Below, in pieces: positions 42,775 to 51,607 of a DNA stretch of 61,340 nucleotides. Each line of letters starts with the position of its first letter. Position 1 is the stretch's first letter. The stretch is taken from positions 733,225 through 794,564 of the forward strand of contig CP070829.1 of NCBI GenBank assembly GCA_020344755.1, written 5' to 3'. The position numbers and the translations under genes are program-made. The notes below the pieces were generated by a model. That model was given only the letters and a program-made list of their open reading frames with translations. It had not been told where the DNA came from and did no database searches. This DNA is from Gemmatimonadales bacterium (GTDB lineage: Bacteria > Gemmatimonadota > Gemmatimonadetes > Longimicrobiales > Gaopeijiaceae).

Positions 42775-43569
42775 ATGTGCCCCCTCCCCGCCGCCCGCTC
42801 GGTCCTCGCCTGCCTCGCCTCGCTCTTCGTCCTGCTGGGTGCGGTACCGACGCCAGGCTTGGCCCAGGCCACTCCGGGCACCCTGTCCGAGGCGGTTCGT
42901 GTCGCGCTCGAGACCCAGACTCCGGATTCGGTCCTGACCCGCTTTACCTCCGAGCTTCAGTCCGGCCAGTTCACCTACCGGCTTGACCTGGATTCGCTGG
43001 GCGCCTTGGGGCGGGGCTTCATGGAGGCGGGGGAGATGGAGAAGGGCGCCGTGGTCATGGGAATCGTGGCCCAGGCGGCCCAGATCCAGGCCGGTTCCAT
43101 GTTCCCCGACAACCTCCGGCGCGCCATGGAAGCACGCCAGGAGGAGGAGCGGCGCAGCTCCGAGGCCCGGCGGGAAGCCGCCCCGACCGACCCACCACCC
43201 TCCGCCGGGGGAGATCCGGGCCCGGACCTGGGCCCCGCACGAGACGACCTCGAACGCTTCCACGGCCTCTATGCCAACCCCGAGCAAGGGCCCAACCGGG
43301 CGATCTTTCTCATCACCGGCTGCGAGGGCCGTCTCCTGGCCGGGGCCATGTGGGGGGATGTGGCCCCCTGGGAGTTGCGGTCCGAAGGTGCGACGGAATT
43401 CAGTTGGCCGGGGAACTCCTTCGCCCAGCCGTTTCGGCTCGCAATCAGCGTAGGCGCCGACGGGCGAGGACGGACGATCCAGCACGACATGGACTTCGTC
43501 GCGAGCCCGCTGGAGCGGATCGACGACCTCCCGGAGGAATTCGCGGCCGACTGCGAAAGAGGCCGCTGA
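42775..43569 (+). CDS. Exported protein of unknown function
   Basis: 264 residues with a GGAGG site before the ATG and a leader ending PTPGLAQ. The N-terminal half is helical; a Glu/Arg-rich stretch (AMEARQEEERRSSEARREA, about 114-132) and a Pro/Gly linker lead to a compact C-terminal domain (about 160-264) starting ERFHGLYANPEQ, with a Cys in LITGCEGRLLA and another at DCERGR that could form a disulfide. I recognise no family. The C-terminal domain resembles lipocalin-like beta modules in pattern only. Confidence 0.7.
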   Translation: MCPLPAARSVLACLASLFVLLGAVPTPGLAQATPGTLSEAVRVALETQTPDSVLTRFTSELQSGQFTYRLDLDSLGALGRGFMEAGEMEKGAVVMGIVAQAAQIQAGSMFPDNLRRAMEARQEEERRSSEARREAAPTDPPPSAGGDPGPDLGPARDDLERFHGLYANPEQGPNRAIFLITGCEGRLLAGAMWGDVAPWELRSEGATEFSWPGNSFAQPFRLAISVGADGRGRTIQHDMDFVASPLERIDDLPEEFAADCERGR

Positions 43570-43593
43570 CCTCCCGCCGGCCCGTCCGGTCGA

Positions 43594-43622
43594 GCTCCCG
43601 AGCAGTTCTTCGCCGCGGGAGC
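43594..43622 (+). terminator. Hairpin after the exported protein gene
   Basis: GCTCCCG pairs with CGGGAGC around a 15-base loop, 25 bases past the stop; CGATCTTCC follows. Confidence 0.4.
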
Positions 43623-43760
43623 GATCTTCCGTCCCTTCCCGGAGGAAACTGCCGGGAGCGTGGGCAAGTGTCGGGGCTCGCAAACCGAATCCGGCTCCAC
43701 TGCGCCGACCCCGGCTCGAGCCTCCCTGATCCGAGGTGACCCGCGCGAAGATGTGGGCAC

Positions 43761-43789
43761 GTTTGGGTGAGATGGTGCCAAACTGGCAC
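43761..43789 (+). promoter_or_regulatory. Overlapping alternative inverted repeats
   Basis: GTTTGG (43761-43766) can pair with CCAAAC (43778-43783), while GTGCCA (43775-43780) can pair with TGGCAC (43784-43789). The two share CCA and cannot form together. They lie about 165-190 bases before the next start codon. Either a protein-binding palindrome (GTGCCA-AAC-TGGCAC) or a switching leader would explain them. Confidence 0.4.
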
Positions 43790-43952
43790 GGGAGCAGGCC
43801 CGGGCTTTCCGGTCGCTACCCCTCCCAAGGCCCGTACGAGGCGGGTGTTCTGCCCGCATCCGCGGCACCCACCTGAGGCATGTAACTTGCCCCTCCGCGG
43901 CAGCGGCCCCTTGTGACCTTGGACCGGCCGCCGCGGCCGGGGAGGTGGTCCC

Positions 43953-44954
43953 ATGAGAACGACAGACCGTCGGTCAAGCTTGCTCGCCCTGGTGATCGGT
44001 GGCGTCTTTGCTTCCAGCAGCTGTGCCTCGGCGCCGAAGATGGCGGGTGTCGAAGGCCTGGAGCCCGGTGCCACGGTGGCATTCGGCTCGGCGCAGGTGA
44101 TCGTGGACGGGAAGGTCCAGGAGTTCGGATCCTTCTGGACCAAGAACGAGTTCTACCTCCTGATCCTGCCGCAACACTCCGACGAGGCCATCACCGCGCC
44201 CCTGGGCGACGATCGGAGGTTCTACTGGCCCCTGGAGCCCGGCCGGTACACGATCCTGGGATATGCCTGGGTCGAGGGAGGCTCGCGGAGGACCGGTCCC
44301 GTGTCCGGGTACTTCATCGTGCCGGAAAGCGGGGAGGACGTGTACATCGGTGACATGGCCTTTGCGGGTCCGAAGAACGACCTGGAGTTCGCGATCGAAG
44401 ACTCCTACACCGAGGCGCGGACCGCCTACGAGACGCGATTCCCCCAGCGGGAGGGCCGATCCGTCACGGGGCTGCTGAAGCCCGAGAAGCGCCTGGGGGA
44501 ATACACCCGGATCCTCGCCCCGTGCGCGGAGCACTGGGAGGTCGAATGCTCGGAGCAGTTCTTCGGAGTGACTCCGATCGGACCCACCGCTTCCACGTCG
44601 GGATTCCCCCTGGTGGAAACGACCACGCCGGAGTTCCGGTGGGTCGCGTGTGACCTGTCGGGGGCCCGCTACGACGTGGCGATCTACCGGGCGGCGGCCT
44701 ACAACGTCGGGGGATTGAAGGACACCTATACGCGAGGCCACCTGGAGGTGTACGCCGAGGACGTCTCGACGCCCTACTGGAGACCCACCAGACCGCTGGA
44801 TCCCGACACCCGCTACTTCTGGTCGGTACGCATGCGCGACGGGGACACCGTATCCGCCTGGTCCACCGCGGTGCAGTCCTCCTTCCTGCTCGTCTACTCC
44901 AGTTGGAGTTTCGGGAACTGGTTCGAATTCAGGACCCCACCCGCCGGCGGCTGA
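43953..44954 (+). CDS. Lipoprotein of unknown function
   Basis: 333 residues. The leader LLALVIGGVFASSSCAS ends with a possible lipobox Cys at 24. The first domain (about 35-150) is beta-rich and reads like a carboxypeptidase-regulatory or DUF2846-like sandwich (PLEPGRYTILGYAWVEGG, SGYFIVPESGEDVYIGDM). The C-terminal part (about 205-330) has a fibronectin-III-like pattern (TTPEFRWVACDLSGARYDV, RPLDPDTRYFWSVRMRDGD). No enzyme motif seen. A GGAGGTGG site supports the ATG. Confidence 0.72.
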   Translation: MRTTDRRSSLLALVIGGVFASSSCASAPKMAGVEGLEPGATVAFGSAQVIVDGKVQEFGSFWTKNEFYLLILPQHSDEAITAPLGDDRRFYWPLEPGRYTILGYAWVEGGSRRTGPVSGYFIVPESGEDVYIGDMAFAGPKNDLEFAIEDSYTEARTAYETRFPQREGRSVTGLLKPEKRLGEYTRILAPCAEHWEVECSEQFFGVTPIGPTASTSGFPLVETTTPEFRWVACDLSGARYDVAIYRAAAYNVGGLKDTYTRGHLEVYAEDVSTPYWRPTRPLDPDTRYFWSVRMRDGDTVSAWSTAVQSSFLLVYSSWSFGNWFEFRTPPAGG

Positions 44955-44971
44955 GAAGCGGGAAACGGGTC

Positions 44972-45007
44972 CGCCTCCCCCCGGGGATGCTCCCCGCGGG
45001 GGAGGCG
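44972..45007. terminator. Strong bidirectional terminator
   Basis: CGCCTCCCCC pairs with GGGGGAGGCG, extended inside by CGGGGA/TCCCCG around a TGC loop with one bulge. It lies 17 bases past the lipoprotein stop and 28 bases past the convergent end of the RND operon, so it can serve both. Confidence 0.7.
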
Positions 45008-45035
45008 TCGGCCCGCTTCACCGGAGTCGGCGAGC

Positions 45036-45242
45036 CTACCCCTGACGGGCTCCTTCCCGGTGGATCCCGGTGACCCGCAGGATGTCCTCCATGAGGCACC
45101 ACCGAGTCACGGAGGACTGGATGAGGTTCACGCCGATGAAGGCGGTGAAGAGGAGCCACCAGGGGCTCACCCAGTAGGCCAGCGCCAGAGAAAGCAGGAT
45201 GAAGGTGCCGGCGATGAGTCGGATCTTCTCGTTCATGGTCAT
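45036..45242 (-). CDS. DUF2892 (YgaP transmembrane-domain-like) protein
   Basis: 68-residue inner-membrane protein: NEKIRLIAGTFILLSLALAY and SPWWLLFTAFIGVNLIQSS are the two helices, followed by the conserved Cys-containing tail VTRWCLMEDILRVTGI. The same module is the membrane part of YgaP, where it is fused to rhodanese and linked to sulfur or thiocyanate handling. It is the last gene of the ArsR-RND operon, 90 bases after the PII-like gene. Confidence 0.88.
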   Translation of the reverse strand: MTMNEKIRLIAGTFILLSLALAYWVSPWWLLFTAFIGVNLIQSSVTRWCLMEDILRVTGIHREGARQG

Positions 45243-45332
45243 GGTTCGATGCCTCGCATAGTCGATCTTCGTGGTTGAGTTCGGAGGTCAGCGACCCCGA
45301 GCGGGTGGGGACGGGCCGCCCCGAGCGGCTCC

Positions 45333-45644
45333 TCACGCCGGCGCGCCGCCACCGGAATCGGCGGTGGCTTCCACCGCCATCTGGATGGCATGGATCGGGT
45401 GACGGGGGTCGGCGACGCCGTTGCACCCCTTCACCGCGTGGAGGATCGCCTGGGCCTGGTCTTCGGGGACGATGGCGAAGGCCATGCGCGACGCATACGG
45501 CGCAGTGCTTCCGTACCAGCCGGCAACGCCGGACCCGTGGCCTTCCATGGGGAGCTGGCTGTAGGCCATGACGCCGTTGTCCTTGAGGAAGCGGGTCACG
45601 CACCGCTGATCCTCCTCCAGGTACAGCAGGATGATGATCTTCAT
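45333..45644 (-). CDS. PII-like signalling protein
   Basis: 103 residues with the ferredoxin-like beta-alpha-beta pattern of the PII/NRII-like superfamily: MKIIILLYLEEDQRCVTRFL, an exposed loop (YSQLPMEGHGSGVAGWYGS) at the T-loop position, then RMAFAIVPEDQAQAILHAV and a His-containing end (DPRHPIHAIQMAVE). Such proteins are encoded beside RND heavy-metal pumps (cf. DUF3240/CopK-like relatives) and may sense ions. It lies 19 bases after the pump stop. Exact subfamily is uncertain. Confidence 0.72.
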   Translation of the reverse strand: MKIIILLYLEEDQRCVTRFLKDNGVMAYSQLPMEGHGSGVAGWYGSTAPYASRMAFAIVPEDQAQAILHAVKGCNGVADPRHPIHAIQMAVEATADSGGGAPA

Positions 45645-45663
45645 GGAACGTCTCCTGGGTTGA

Positions 45664-48600
45664 TCAAGCGGTGGGGGAGGGATGGGCCGTCGGCTGCGAC
45701 ACCGGCGTGTCCGGTGGCGTGTCGTCGCCGGCCTTCCCCTTCCGCATGAGGAAGTAGATCCCCGGAACCACGATCAGGGTGAGCACCGTGGAGGCCAGCG
45801 CCCCGGTGATGAGGGCCACGGCCAGGCCCTGGAAGATGGGATCGAAGAGGATGACTACGGCGCCGATCACCACGGTCCCCGCGGTGAGGGCGATGGGCCG
45901 TGTCCGCACCGCACCGGCCTCGATGACCGCCTGCTTGAGGGGCACGCCCTGCCCGATCCGGGCCTCCAGGTAGTCGATGAGGAGGATCCCGTTCCGCACC
46001 ATGATCCCCGCCAGCGCGATCATTCCGATCATGCTGGTGGCGGTGAAGAAGGCGCCGAACATCCAGTGCCCCGGGGCGATCCCCACCAGCGTCAGGGGGA
46101 TGGCGGCCATCATGACCAGGGGTGTGGAGAAGGACCCGAACCACGCCACGATGAGGACGTAGATCAGGACCAGCGCCCCGGCGAAGGCGATCCCCAGGTC
46201 CCGGAAGACCTCGAAGGTGATCTGCCACTCGCCGTCCCACTTGAGGACGGCTTCCCGGGTGCTGGTGGGCTGGCTCGTGTAGAGCTGCCTCAGCTCCCCG
46301 CCGGCCGCCTCCAGCTCCGCCAGGTCGTCGTTCATGTCCAGGATGGCGTACACGGGGCTCTCCTCGCCCCCGGCCACCTCGGCCATGACGTAGACCACCC
46401 GCTCCCCGTTCTTCCGGTCGATGACCTGGGGCACGGTGGTCTCCTCCACCTCCACCACCTCACTCAGGGGCACCATGGCCCCCTGCATGGAGGGAACGTG
46501 GAGCCCGTCGAGCCGGTCGGCACCGCTCCGGGCCTCCTCAGCCAGCCGCACCTTCACCGGCACGACGGTGCGCGCGCCGGGTGCCTCCAGGTGGGTGGCC
46601 GGTTGCCCCGCCACGCTCAGGGCCAGGTTCTGCACGACCCGGGCGTTGTCCACCCCGGCCAGCGCCGCCCGCTCCTGGTCCACCCGGTACTTCAGCTCGG
46701 TCTGGGGGTCCTTCAGGGACACGTCGATGTCCACCACCGAGGGGTGCTGGGCGAAGCGGTCCACCACCGCCCGGGCCACCCGCTCACGGGTCGCGTCGTC
46801 GGGGCCGTAGATCTCCGCCACCAGGGTGGAGAGGACCGGGGGCCCCGGGGGCACCTCGGCCACCTTCACCACGGCACCCACGCCCCACCTGTCCGCCGCC
46901 GCCTGGGCCAGGGGACGGAGGGCCAGCGCCACGTCGTGGCTCTGGGCGCTCCGCTCCCCCTTCTCCACCAGGTTCACCTGCAGGTCCGCCACGGTGGATC
47001 CCCGGCGCAGGTAATAGTGCCGGATCATTCCGTTGAAGTTGTGGGGCGCCGCGGTGCCGGCGTACAGCTGCACGTCGGCCACCTCCGGGAGGCTCGTGGC
47101 CGCCCGCCCCACGTCCTGGGCCACGGCCAGGGTGGTCTCCAGGGGGGTCCCCTCCGGCAGATCCAGGATGACCTGGATCTCGTTCTTGTCGTCGAAGGGG
47201 AGCATCTTCATGGCCACGGTGCGGTTCACGAACATGAACCCGGCCCCGAGCAGCAGGAGCGCCACCACGCCCATGGATCCCCAGAGGCGCACGGGCTTGT
47301 CCAGGAGGGGCTCCATGAACCGCCGGTAGAGCACGTAGATCTTCGTGTCCTCCAGGACGTAGCCCTTCTCATCCATCCCGTGCTCGTGGCTCTCCCCGTG
47401 CGCGCCCTTGAGCAGCTTGAAGGCGAGCCAGGGCGTGATGATGAGCGCCACCCCCAGGGAGAACAGCATGGCCACGGTGGCCCCGATGGGCATGGGGCTC
47501 ATGTACGGCCCCATGAGGCCGCCCACGAAAAGCATGGGCAGCACCGCCGCGATGACGGTAAGGGTGGCCAGGATGGTGGGATTCCCCACCTCGTCCACCG
47601 CCGCCTTCGCCGCGGCCCGCAGGGGCCGGTCCCGCATGGCGAAGTGCCGCTCCATGTTCTCCGCCACGATGATGGAGTCGTCGATGACGATCCCGGTGAC
47701 GAAGATGAGGGCGAAGAGGGTGACCCGGTTGAGGGTGTACCCGAAGATCTGGTAGACGAAGAGGGTGAGGGCGAAGGTCACCGGGACGGCCATCATGACC
47801 ACCACGGCGGCCCGCCACCCCATGGTGAGAGCCACCACCAGCCCCACGGCCAGGATCGCCATGAGAAGGTGCTCCTGGAGGGTGACCACCTTCTCCCGGG
47901 CCGTCTCGCCGTAGTTCCGGGCGACGGCCACGGTGACGTCGGAGGGGATCAGCGTCCCCTGGGCCTCGTGGAGCCGCTCTTCCAGGGCCTGACCCAGCTC
48001 GGTGGCGTCGGTCCTGGGCCGCTTGGAGACGGCCACGGCCACCATGGGGATCCACCCCGTCGCCGCATCGGTGTGGAAGGTGTACTGGGTGATCTCGGCC
48101 GGGCCGTCCACCACCCGGGCCACGTCGCCCACCTGGACCAACGCGCCGTCCCGCACGTCCAGCACCACCCGCTCCACGTCTTCGGCGGTGGCCAGGAAGG
48201 GACCGGCGGTGACCTTCACCACCTCTCCCTCTCGCGTGAACTCACCGGCATCGGTGCGGGCGTTGCTCGCCTGGAGCCGCTGGGCGACCCACGCCGGGTC
48301 CAGCCCGAACTCCGCCAGCCTCTCGGGAAGGAGCTCCACCCGGATCTCCCGGGGCTCGCCGCCCACCACCTGCACCTCCCGGACGTTGGGCACCGCCTCC
48401 AGCTGCACCCGGAGCTCGTCCGCCAGCACCCGCAGGTCGTCGGTGCTCATCTCGTCCGCCCGGAGCGTGGCGGTGAAGAAGGGGACGTCGTCGATGGTCA
48501 CCGTCTTCACCAGCGGATACATGAAGCCCGGGGGCATCTCGTCCATGTGCTTCATCATGGTGGAGTAGAGCTGGACGAGGCTCTCCTCCATGTCCCGCCC

Positions 48601-48906
48601 CACTTCGTAGCGGACGGTGGCCAGCCCGAAGCCGGGCTCGGCGTGGCTGTAGACGTACTCCACCCCGTCGATCCCCTGCACCACGGACTCCAGCGGGATC
48701 AGCAGGCGGTTCTCCACCTCCTCCGGGGTGGCCCCGGACATGGGGAGGTAGATGTCGGCCAGGGGAACCAGGATCTGGGGCTCCTCCTCCGACGGCATCG
48801 TGGCCAGGGTCCACACCCCGAGCCCCAGCGCCGCCGCCATGATCAGCGGCGTGAGCTTGGAGTCCAGGAAGGCCGCCGCCAGGCGGCCCGCGACATTGCT
48901 CTTCAT
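45664..48906 (-). CDS. RND efflux transporter permease subunit
   Basis: Inner-membrane RND pump, 1,080 residues, the usual size for AcrB/CusA relatives. Helix 1 is in DSKLTPLIMAAALGLGVWTL; two large periplasmic loops follow helices 1 and 7; TM4 has FVTGIVIDDSIIVAENMERHF with the paired Asp used for proton relay. The N-terminal SEEEPQILVPLADIYLPMSG and PEEVENRLLIPLESVVQGIDG segments match the subgroup often carried with ArsR and DUF2892 genes. The stop of the adaptor gene lies four bases upstream, so the two are translated together. Substrate may be a metal, a sulfur species or an organic toxin; sequence does not decide. Confidence 0.94.
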   Translation of the reverse strand: MKSNVAGRLAAAFLDSKLTPLIMAAALGLGVWTLATMPSEEEPQILVPLADIYLPMSGATPEEVENRLLIPLESVVQGIDGVEYVYSHAEPGFGLATVRYEVGRDMEESLVQLYSTMMKHMDEMPPGFMYPLVKTVTIDDVPFFTATLRADEMSTDDLRVLADELRVQLEAVPNVREVQVVGGEPREIRVELLPERLAEFGLDPAWVAQRLQASNARTDAGEFTREGEVVKVTAGPFLATAEDVERVVLDVRDGALVQVGDVARVVDGPAEITQYTFHTDAATGWIPMVAVAVSKRPRTDATELGQALEERLHEAQGTLIPSDVTVAVARNYGETAREKVVTLQEHLLMAILAVGLVVALTMGWRAAVVVMMAVPVTFALTLFVYQIFGYTLNRVTLFALIFVTGIVIDDSIIVAENMERHFAMRDRPLRAAAKAAVDEVGNPTILATLTVIAAVLPMLFVGGLMGPYMSPMPIGATVAMLFSLGVALIITPWLAFKLLKGAHGESHEHGMDEKGYVLEDTKIYVLYRRFMEPLLDKPVRLWGSMGVVALLLLGAGFMFVNRTVAMKMLPFDDKNEIQVILDLPEGTPLETTLAVAQDVGRAATSLPEVADVQLYAGTAAPHNFNGMIRHYYLRRGSTVADLQVNLVEKGERSAQSHDVALALRPLAQAAADRWGVGAVVKVAEVPPGPPVLSTLVAEIYGPDDATRERVARAVVDRFAQHPSVVDIDVSLKDPQTELKYRVDQERAALAGVDNARVVQNLALSVAGQPATHLEAPGARTVVPVKVRLAEEARSGADRLDGLHVPSMQGAMVPLSEVVEVEETTVPQVIDRKNGERVVYVMAEVAGGEESPVYAILDMNDDLAELEAAGGELRQLYTSQPTSTREAVLKWDGEWQITFEVFRDLGIAFAGALVLIYVLIVAWFGSFSTPLVMMAAIPLTLVGIAPGHWMFGAFFTATSMIGMIALAGIMVRNGILLIDYLEARIGQGVPLKQAVIEAGAVRTRPIALTAGTVVIGAVVILFDPIFQGLAVALITGALASTVLTLIVVPGIYFLMRKGKAGDDTPPDTPVSQPTAHPSPTA

Positions 48907-48910
48907 CGCG

Positions 48911-49996
48911 TCAGCCCTCCTGGCCGGGGGTGGAGGGCGAGGTGGCCGCCGGGGCCGCCTCCAGGGCCGCAGCGGTAGCGGGCGCCCGGGTCACGCCGGA
49001 TACGGGCTGACCGTCCTCGAGCCCCGCCGCGGGCTCCCGCACCACGGTCAGGGTGCCGGCGGGCCCGGAGAGGACCTCCACCGCGTCGCCCCGGGTGCGG
49101 CCCAGGCGGATCCACCGGAGCCGCAGGAGCTCGTCGTCCAGGGTGAAGACCCCGGTCAGCTGCCCGTTCCGTACCACCGCGTCGGCGGGAATCCAGCGGG
49201 TGGCGCCGGCGCCCTCCGGCACGGTCAGCCGGAGAAAGGCACCAGGGAGCAGCCCTTCGAAGCCCTCCGGAATCACCTCCACCTGGAAGCGGCGGGAGGC
49301 CCGGTCCAGGGCCTGAACCACGTTCCGCACGGTCCCGGTGCGGACGCCGCGGTCGGTCTCCAGGAGGACCTCCTCCCCCACCGCGATGCTCCCGGCCAGC
49401 TCCGCCGGAAGCTCCGCCACCACCTTCAAGGCGTCTCCCGAGAGCCGCACCAGGGGCGATCCCGGCGCCGCCAGGTCACCGGCGTCGGCCATCCGGGCCG
49501 TCACCGTCCCGGCGAAGGGGGCGCGGATCCGCACGTAGGCCGCCTGGGCCTCCGCCTCCTGGACCATGGCCCGGGCGGCGGTGCGCTGCGCCCGGGCCTG
49601 GTCCAGCTCCTGCGTGGACGCGGCCCCGTCCCGCTCCAGGTTCTCGACCCGCTGGAAGGTCCGCTCCGCCAGCTCCTGCTGGGCCCGGGCCGCCTCGATG
49701 CGGGCGTTCACGTCCGTCCCGTCCAGGGAGGCGATGAGGTCGCCTCTCGCCACCCGGTCGCCCACCTGGACCGCCATGCGAGCCACGGTGCCCGCCATGC
49801 GGGTGGCCACCTCCGCTTCCTGCTGGGAGACGACCCGGGCGGGGTGGGTAGCCTGGGCCGCGGCGGTCCAGGATTCGGTCACGGTCACGGCCACGGGCTC
49901 CAGGTCCCGGGCCGGATGCTCGGAGGGGTCGGCTCCGCAGGCTGCAAGGGCCAGGGCCGCCCCGGTGACAATCACGATGCGCTTCATGGTCTTCAT
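48911..49996 (-). CDS. RND periplasmic adaptor (HlyD/membrane-fusion) lipoprotein
   Basis: 361 residues. The leader ends ALALAAC with lipobox Cys20. The barrel-sandwich domain halves are MAGTVARMAVQVGDRVARGD (about 68-87) and VRIRAPFAGTVTARMADAGD (about 150-170), separated by a helical hairpin (RIEAARAQQELAERTFQRVE). A beta-barrel and membrane-proximal domain complete it. It links the RND pump to the TolC protein encoded upstream. No His/Met-rich tail of the kind seen in Cus/Czc metal adaptors is present. Confidence 0.93.
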   Translation of the reverse strand: MKTMKRIVIVTGAALALAACGADPSEHPARDLEPVAVTVTESWTAAAQATHPARVVSQQEAEVATRMAGTVARMAVQVGDRVARGDLIASLDGTDVNARIEAARAQQELAERTFQRVENLERDGAASTQELDQARAQRTAARAMVQEAEAQAAYVRIRAPFAGTVTARMADAGDLAAPGSPLVRLSGDALKVVAELPAELAGSIAVGEEVLLETDRGVRTGTVRNVVQALDRASRRFQVEVIPEGFEGLLPGAFLRLTVPEGAGATRWIPADAVVRNGQLTGVFTLDDELLRLRWIRLGRTRGDAVEVLSGPAGTLTVVREPAAGLEDGQPVSGVTRAPATAAALEAAPAATSPSTPGQEG

Positions 49997-50075
49997 CCAG
50001 TGGTTCTGATCGTTTCGTTCTGATCGTTGTCGGGTATGCGGGAGATCGTCGGGACAGGACGGCTCGGTGCCGGCC

Positions 50076-51554
50076 TCACCCGTCGTCCCGCGTCGACCCG
50101 GCGCCGTTCCCCAGGACGAAGTCCAGGGCCGCCAGGGCCACGTTCAGGTTCGCCTCGGCATCCACCACCCCGGTGCTGAGCTGGGCGGCGCGGGCCTCGG
50201 CCTGCAGGAGGTCGGCCACCGTGGCCATCCCCTCCTCGTATCTCCGTCGAAGGAGCCGGGCGGCCTCGTCCGCGGCGGCGGAGGCCGCTTCCGCCGAGAC
50301 CAGGGCGGCACGGGCGGCATCGACGGCCCGGCGCGCCGAGCGCACCTCCGTCTCCGCGTCCCGCTCCCGCTGGGCCTGCTCCAGGCGAAGGGCCCGGGCC
50401 TGGGCCTGGGCGGCTTCGGCTCCACGGGTCAGGGAGAAGCCGGTGAAGAGGGGCACCGAGAGCTGCACCCCCACCGTCCAGTGGTTCTCCCGCGTGTCCC
50501 CGATTCCAGGGGCATGGGTCGAGAGCTGGCCGAAGGCCTGCAGGCCGGGAAGGCGCTTGGCCGTCACCACCCGCGCCCGGGCCTCTGCGGCCTCCACCCC
50601 GGCGCGGCCCGCCACCAGGTCGGCCCGGTTGCCGAGCTCCGAGGGTGGCAGCGCACCCGGGTCCTGCACCTCGGTAAGGAGCCGAGCGCCCTGGGTGGGA
50701 ACCGGGAGCCGGTCCACCGGCCACCCGAGCCAGCTCCCCAGCGCCTCCCGGGCATCCATCACCGCCGCCCGTGCGTGCTCCAGCCGAGCCTGGATCCCGG
50801 AGACGGCGGCCTGGGCCTGCAGGAGGTCCGCCTCGGTCCCCATTCCCTCCTCCACCCGGCGGCGCACCCGGTCGGTGGTGGCCCGGGCCGAGGCTTCGGC
50901 GGCCTCCAGGGCTCCCTGCCCCGCTTCGGCGCGAATCGCGGCCACGTACAGGACCCGGGTTCGGTAGACCGTCCCTTCACGCGTCCGTGCGAGCACGGCG
51001 TGGGCGGCCCGGCTCTCCGCCTCCCCGGCATCCCGCTCGAGCCACCGGTCCCACAGTCCGATGTCCCACTGGGCCCCGACGCCGGCGGTCCAGTCCGTGA
51101 CCGGGTCCGGATCGTTCAGGGCCCCGATATCGAAGTCCCCCTGCTCGAAGCGACGCTGCCGGAGCTTCGTGCCGAACACCCCCACGGGGTCGCTGGTCCG
51201 GGCCAGGCCTGCGGTGGCCTGGATGGACGGGAAGGTGAACCCGGCCTTGGCTCCGGCGGCGAACTCCGCCGCCTGGGCCCGGGCTCCCGCAGCCCGCAGG
51301 GCGCGGTTCCCCTCGAGCGCCGCCTCCACCGCATCAGCCAAGGTCAGAGGGACCTCCTGGGGGTTGCCCTGTAGCGCGGCGGTCAGCCCGGGGGTCTGCG
51401 TGGCGGCCGACTCGGCGGTCTCCCCGGCGGTCACCGTTACGCCGGCAGCGGGAAGGGGCGCGGAACGCTGCGATTCCTGGGCCGCCACCGGGTCCGACCC
51501 GAACCCCTGGATCACCGCGACAATCACAAGAATTCCAGTTATTCTATTATTCAT
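50076..51554 (-). CDS. TolC-like outer-membrane efflux protein
   Basis: 492 residues with a leader ending SDPVAAQ. Two OEP repeats form the barrel and alpha-barrel: one starting VPLTLADAVEAALEGNRALR (about 68-87), the second around VGRAGVEAAEARARVVTAK-like helices, with the paired motif VRRRVEEGMGTEADLLQAQA and LRRRYEEGMATVADLLQAEA marking the two halves. It is the second gene of the operon, 53 bases after arsR. Its ATG lies inside an AT-rich inverted repeat (51552-51565). Confidence 0.93.
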   Translation of the reverse strand: MNNRITGILVIVAVIQGFGSDPVAAQESQRSAPLPAAGVTVTAGETAESAATQTPGLTAALQGNPQEVPLTLADAVEAALEGNRALRAAGARAQAAEFAAGAKAGFTFPSIQATAGLARTSDPVGVFGTKLRQRRFEQGDFDIGALNDPDPVTDWTAGVGAQWDIGLWDRWLERDAGEAESRAAHAVLARTREGTVYRTRVLYVAAIRAEAGQGALEAAEASARATTDRVRRRVEEGMGTEADLLQAQAAVSGIQARLEHARAAVMDAREALGSWLGWPVDRLPVPTQGARLLTEVQDPGALPPSELGNRADLVAGRAGVEAAEARARVVTAKRLPGLQAFGQLSTHAPGIGDTRENHWTVGVQLSVPLFTGFSLTRGAEAAQAQARALRLEQAQRERDAETEVRSARRAVDAARAALVSAEAASAAADEAARLLRRRYEEGMATVADLLQAEARAAQLSTGVVDAEANLNVALAALDFVLGNGAGSTRDDG

Positions 51555-51565
51555 ATTTCTATATG
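51552..51565. promoter_or_regulatory. AT-rich inverted repeat over the tolC start codon
   Basis: CATAT-TTCT-ATATG: the first three bases are the complement of the tolC ATG. It lies in a conspicuously AT-rich island in a GC-rich region and is a candidate ArsR site or internal promoter for the pump genes. Confidence 0.4.
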
Positions 51566-51607
51566 TTTGACGGCCAAAAAAAATGCAGGCTCACGGCGGG
51601 CGAGAGC

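Larger units (their letters stand above)
43570..43952. other. 383-base intergenic region with hairpins
   Basis: It holds a possible terminator for the previous gene at 43594-43622 (GCTCCCG with CGGGAGC) and two overlapping, mutually exclusive inverted repeats at 43761-43789, listed separately. A GGGGAGGTGG site precedes the next ATG. I see no reading frame worth calling. Confidence 0.5.

Noticed and set aside
43775..43800. Sigma-54 promoter based on TGGCACG
   Set aside because: The -12 half (TTGC) is absent at the right distance on either strand.
45682..48978. 1,098-residue open frame antisense to the RND pump, and similar long antisense frames (e.g. 1918-3789, 29898-32087, 5013-6761)
   Set aside because: They are low-complexity, Pro/Gly/Arg/His-rich shadows of real genes, as expected at this GC content; no domain or signal is recognisable.
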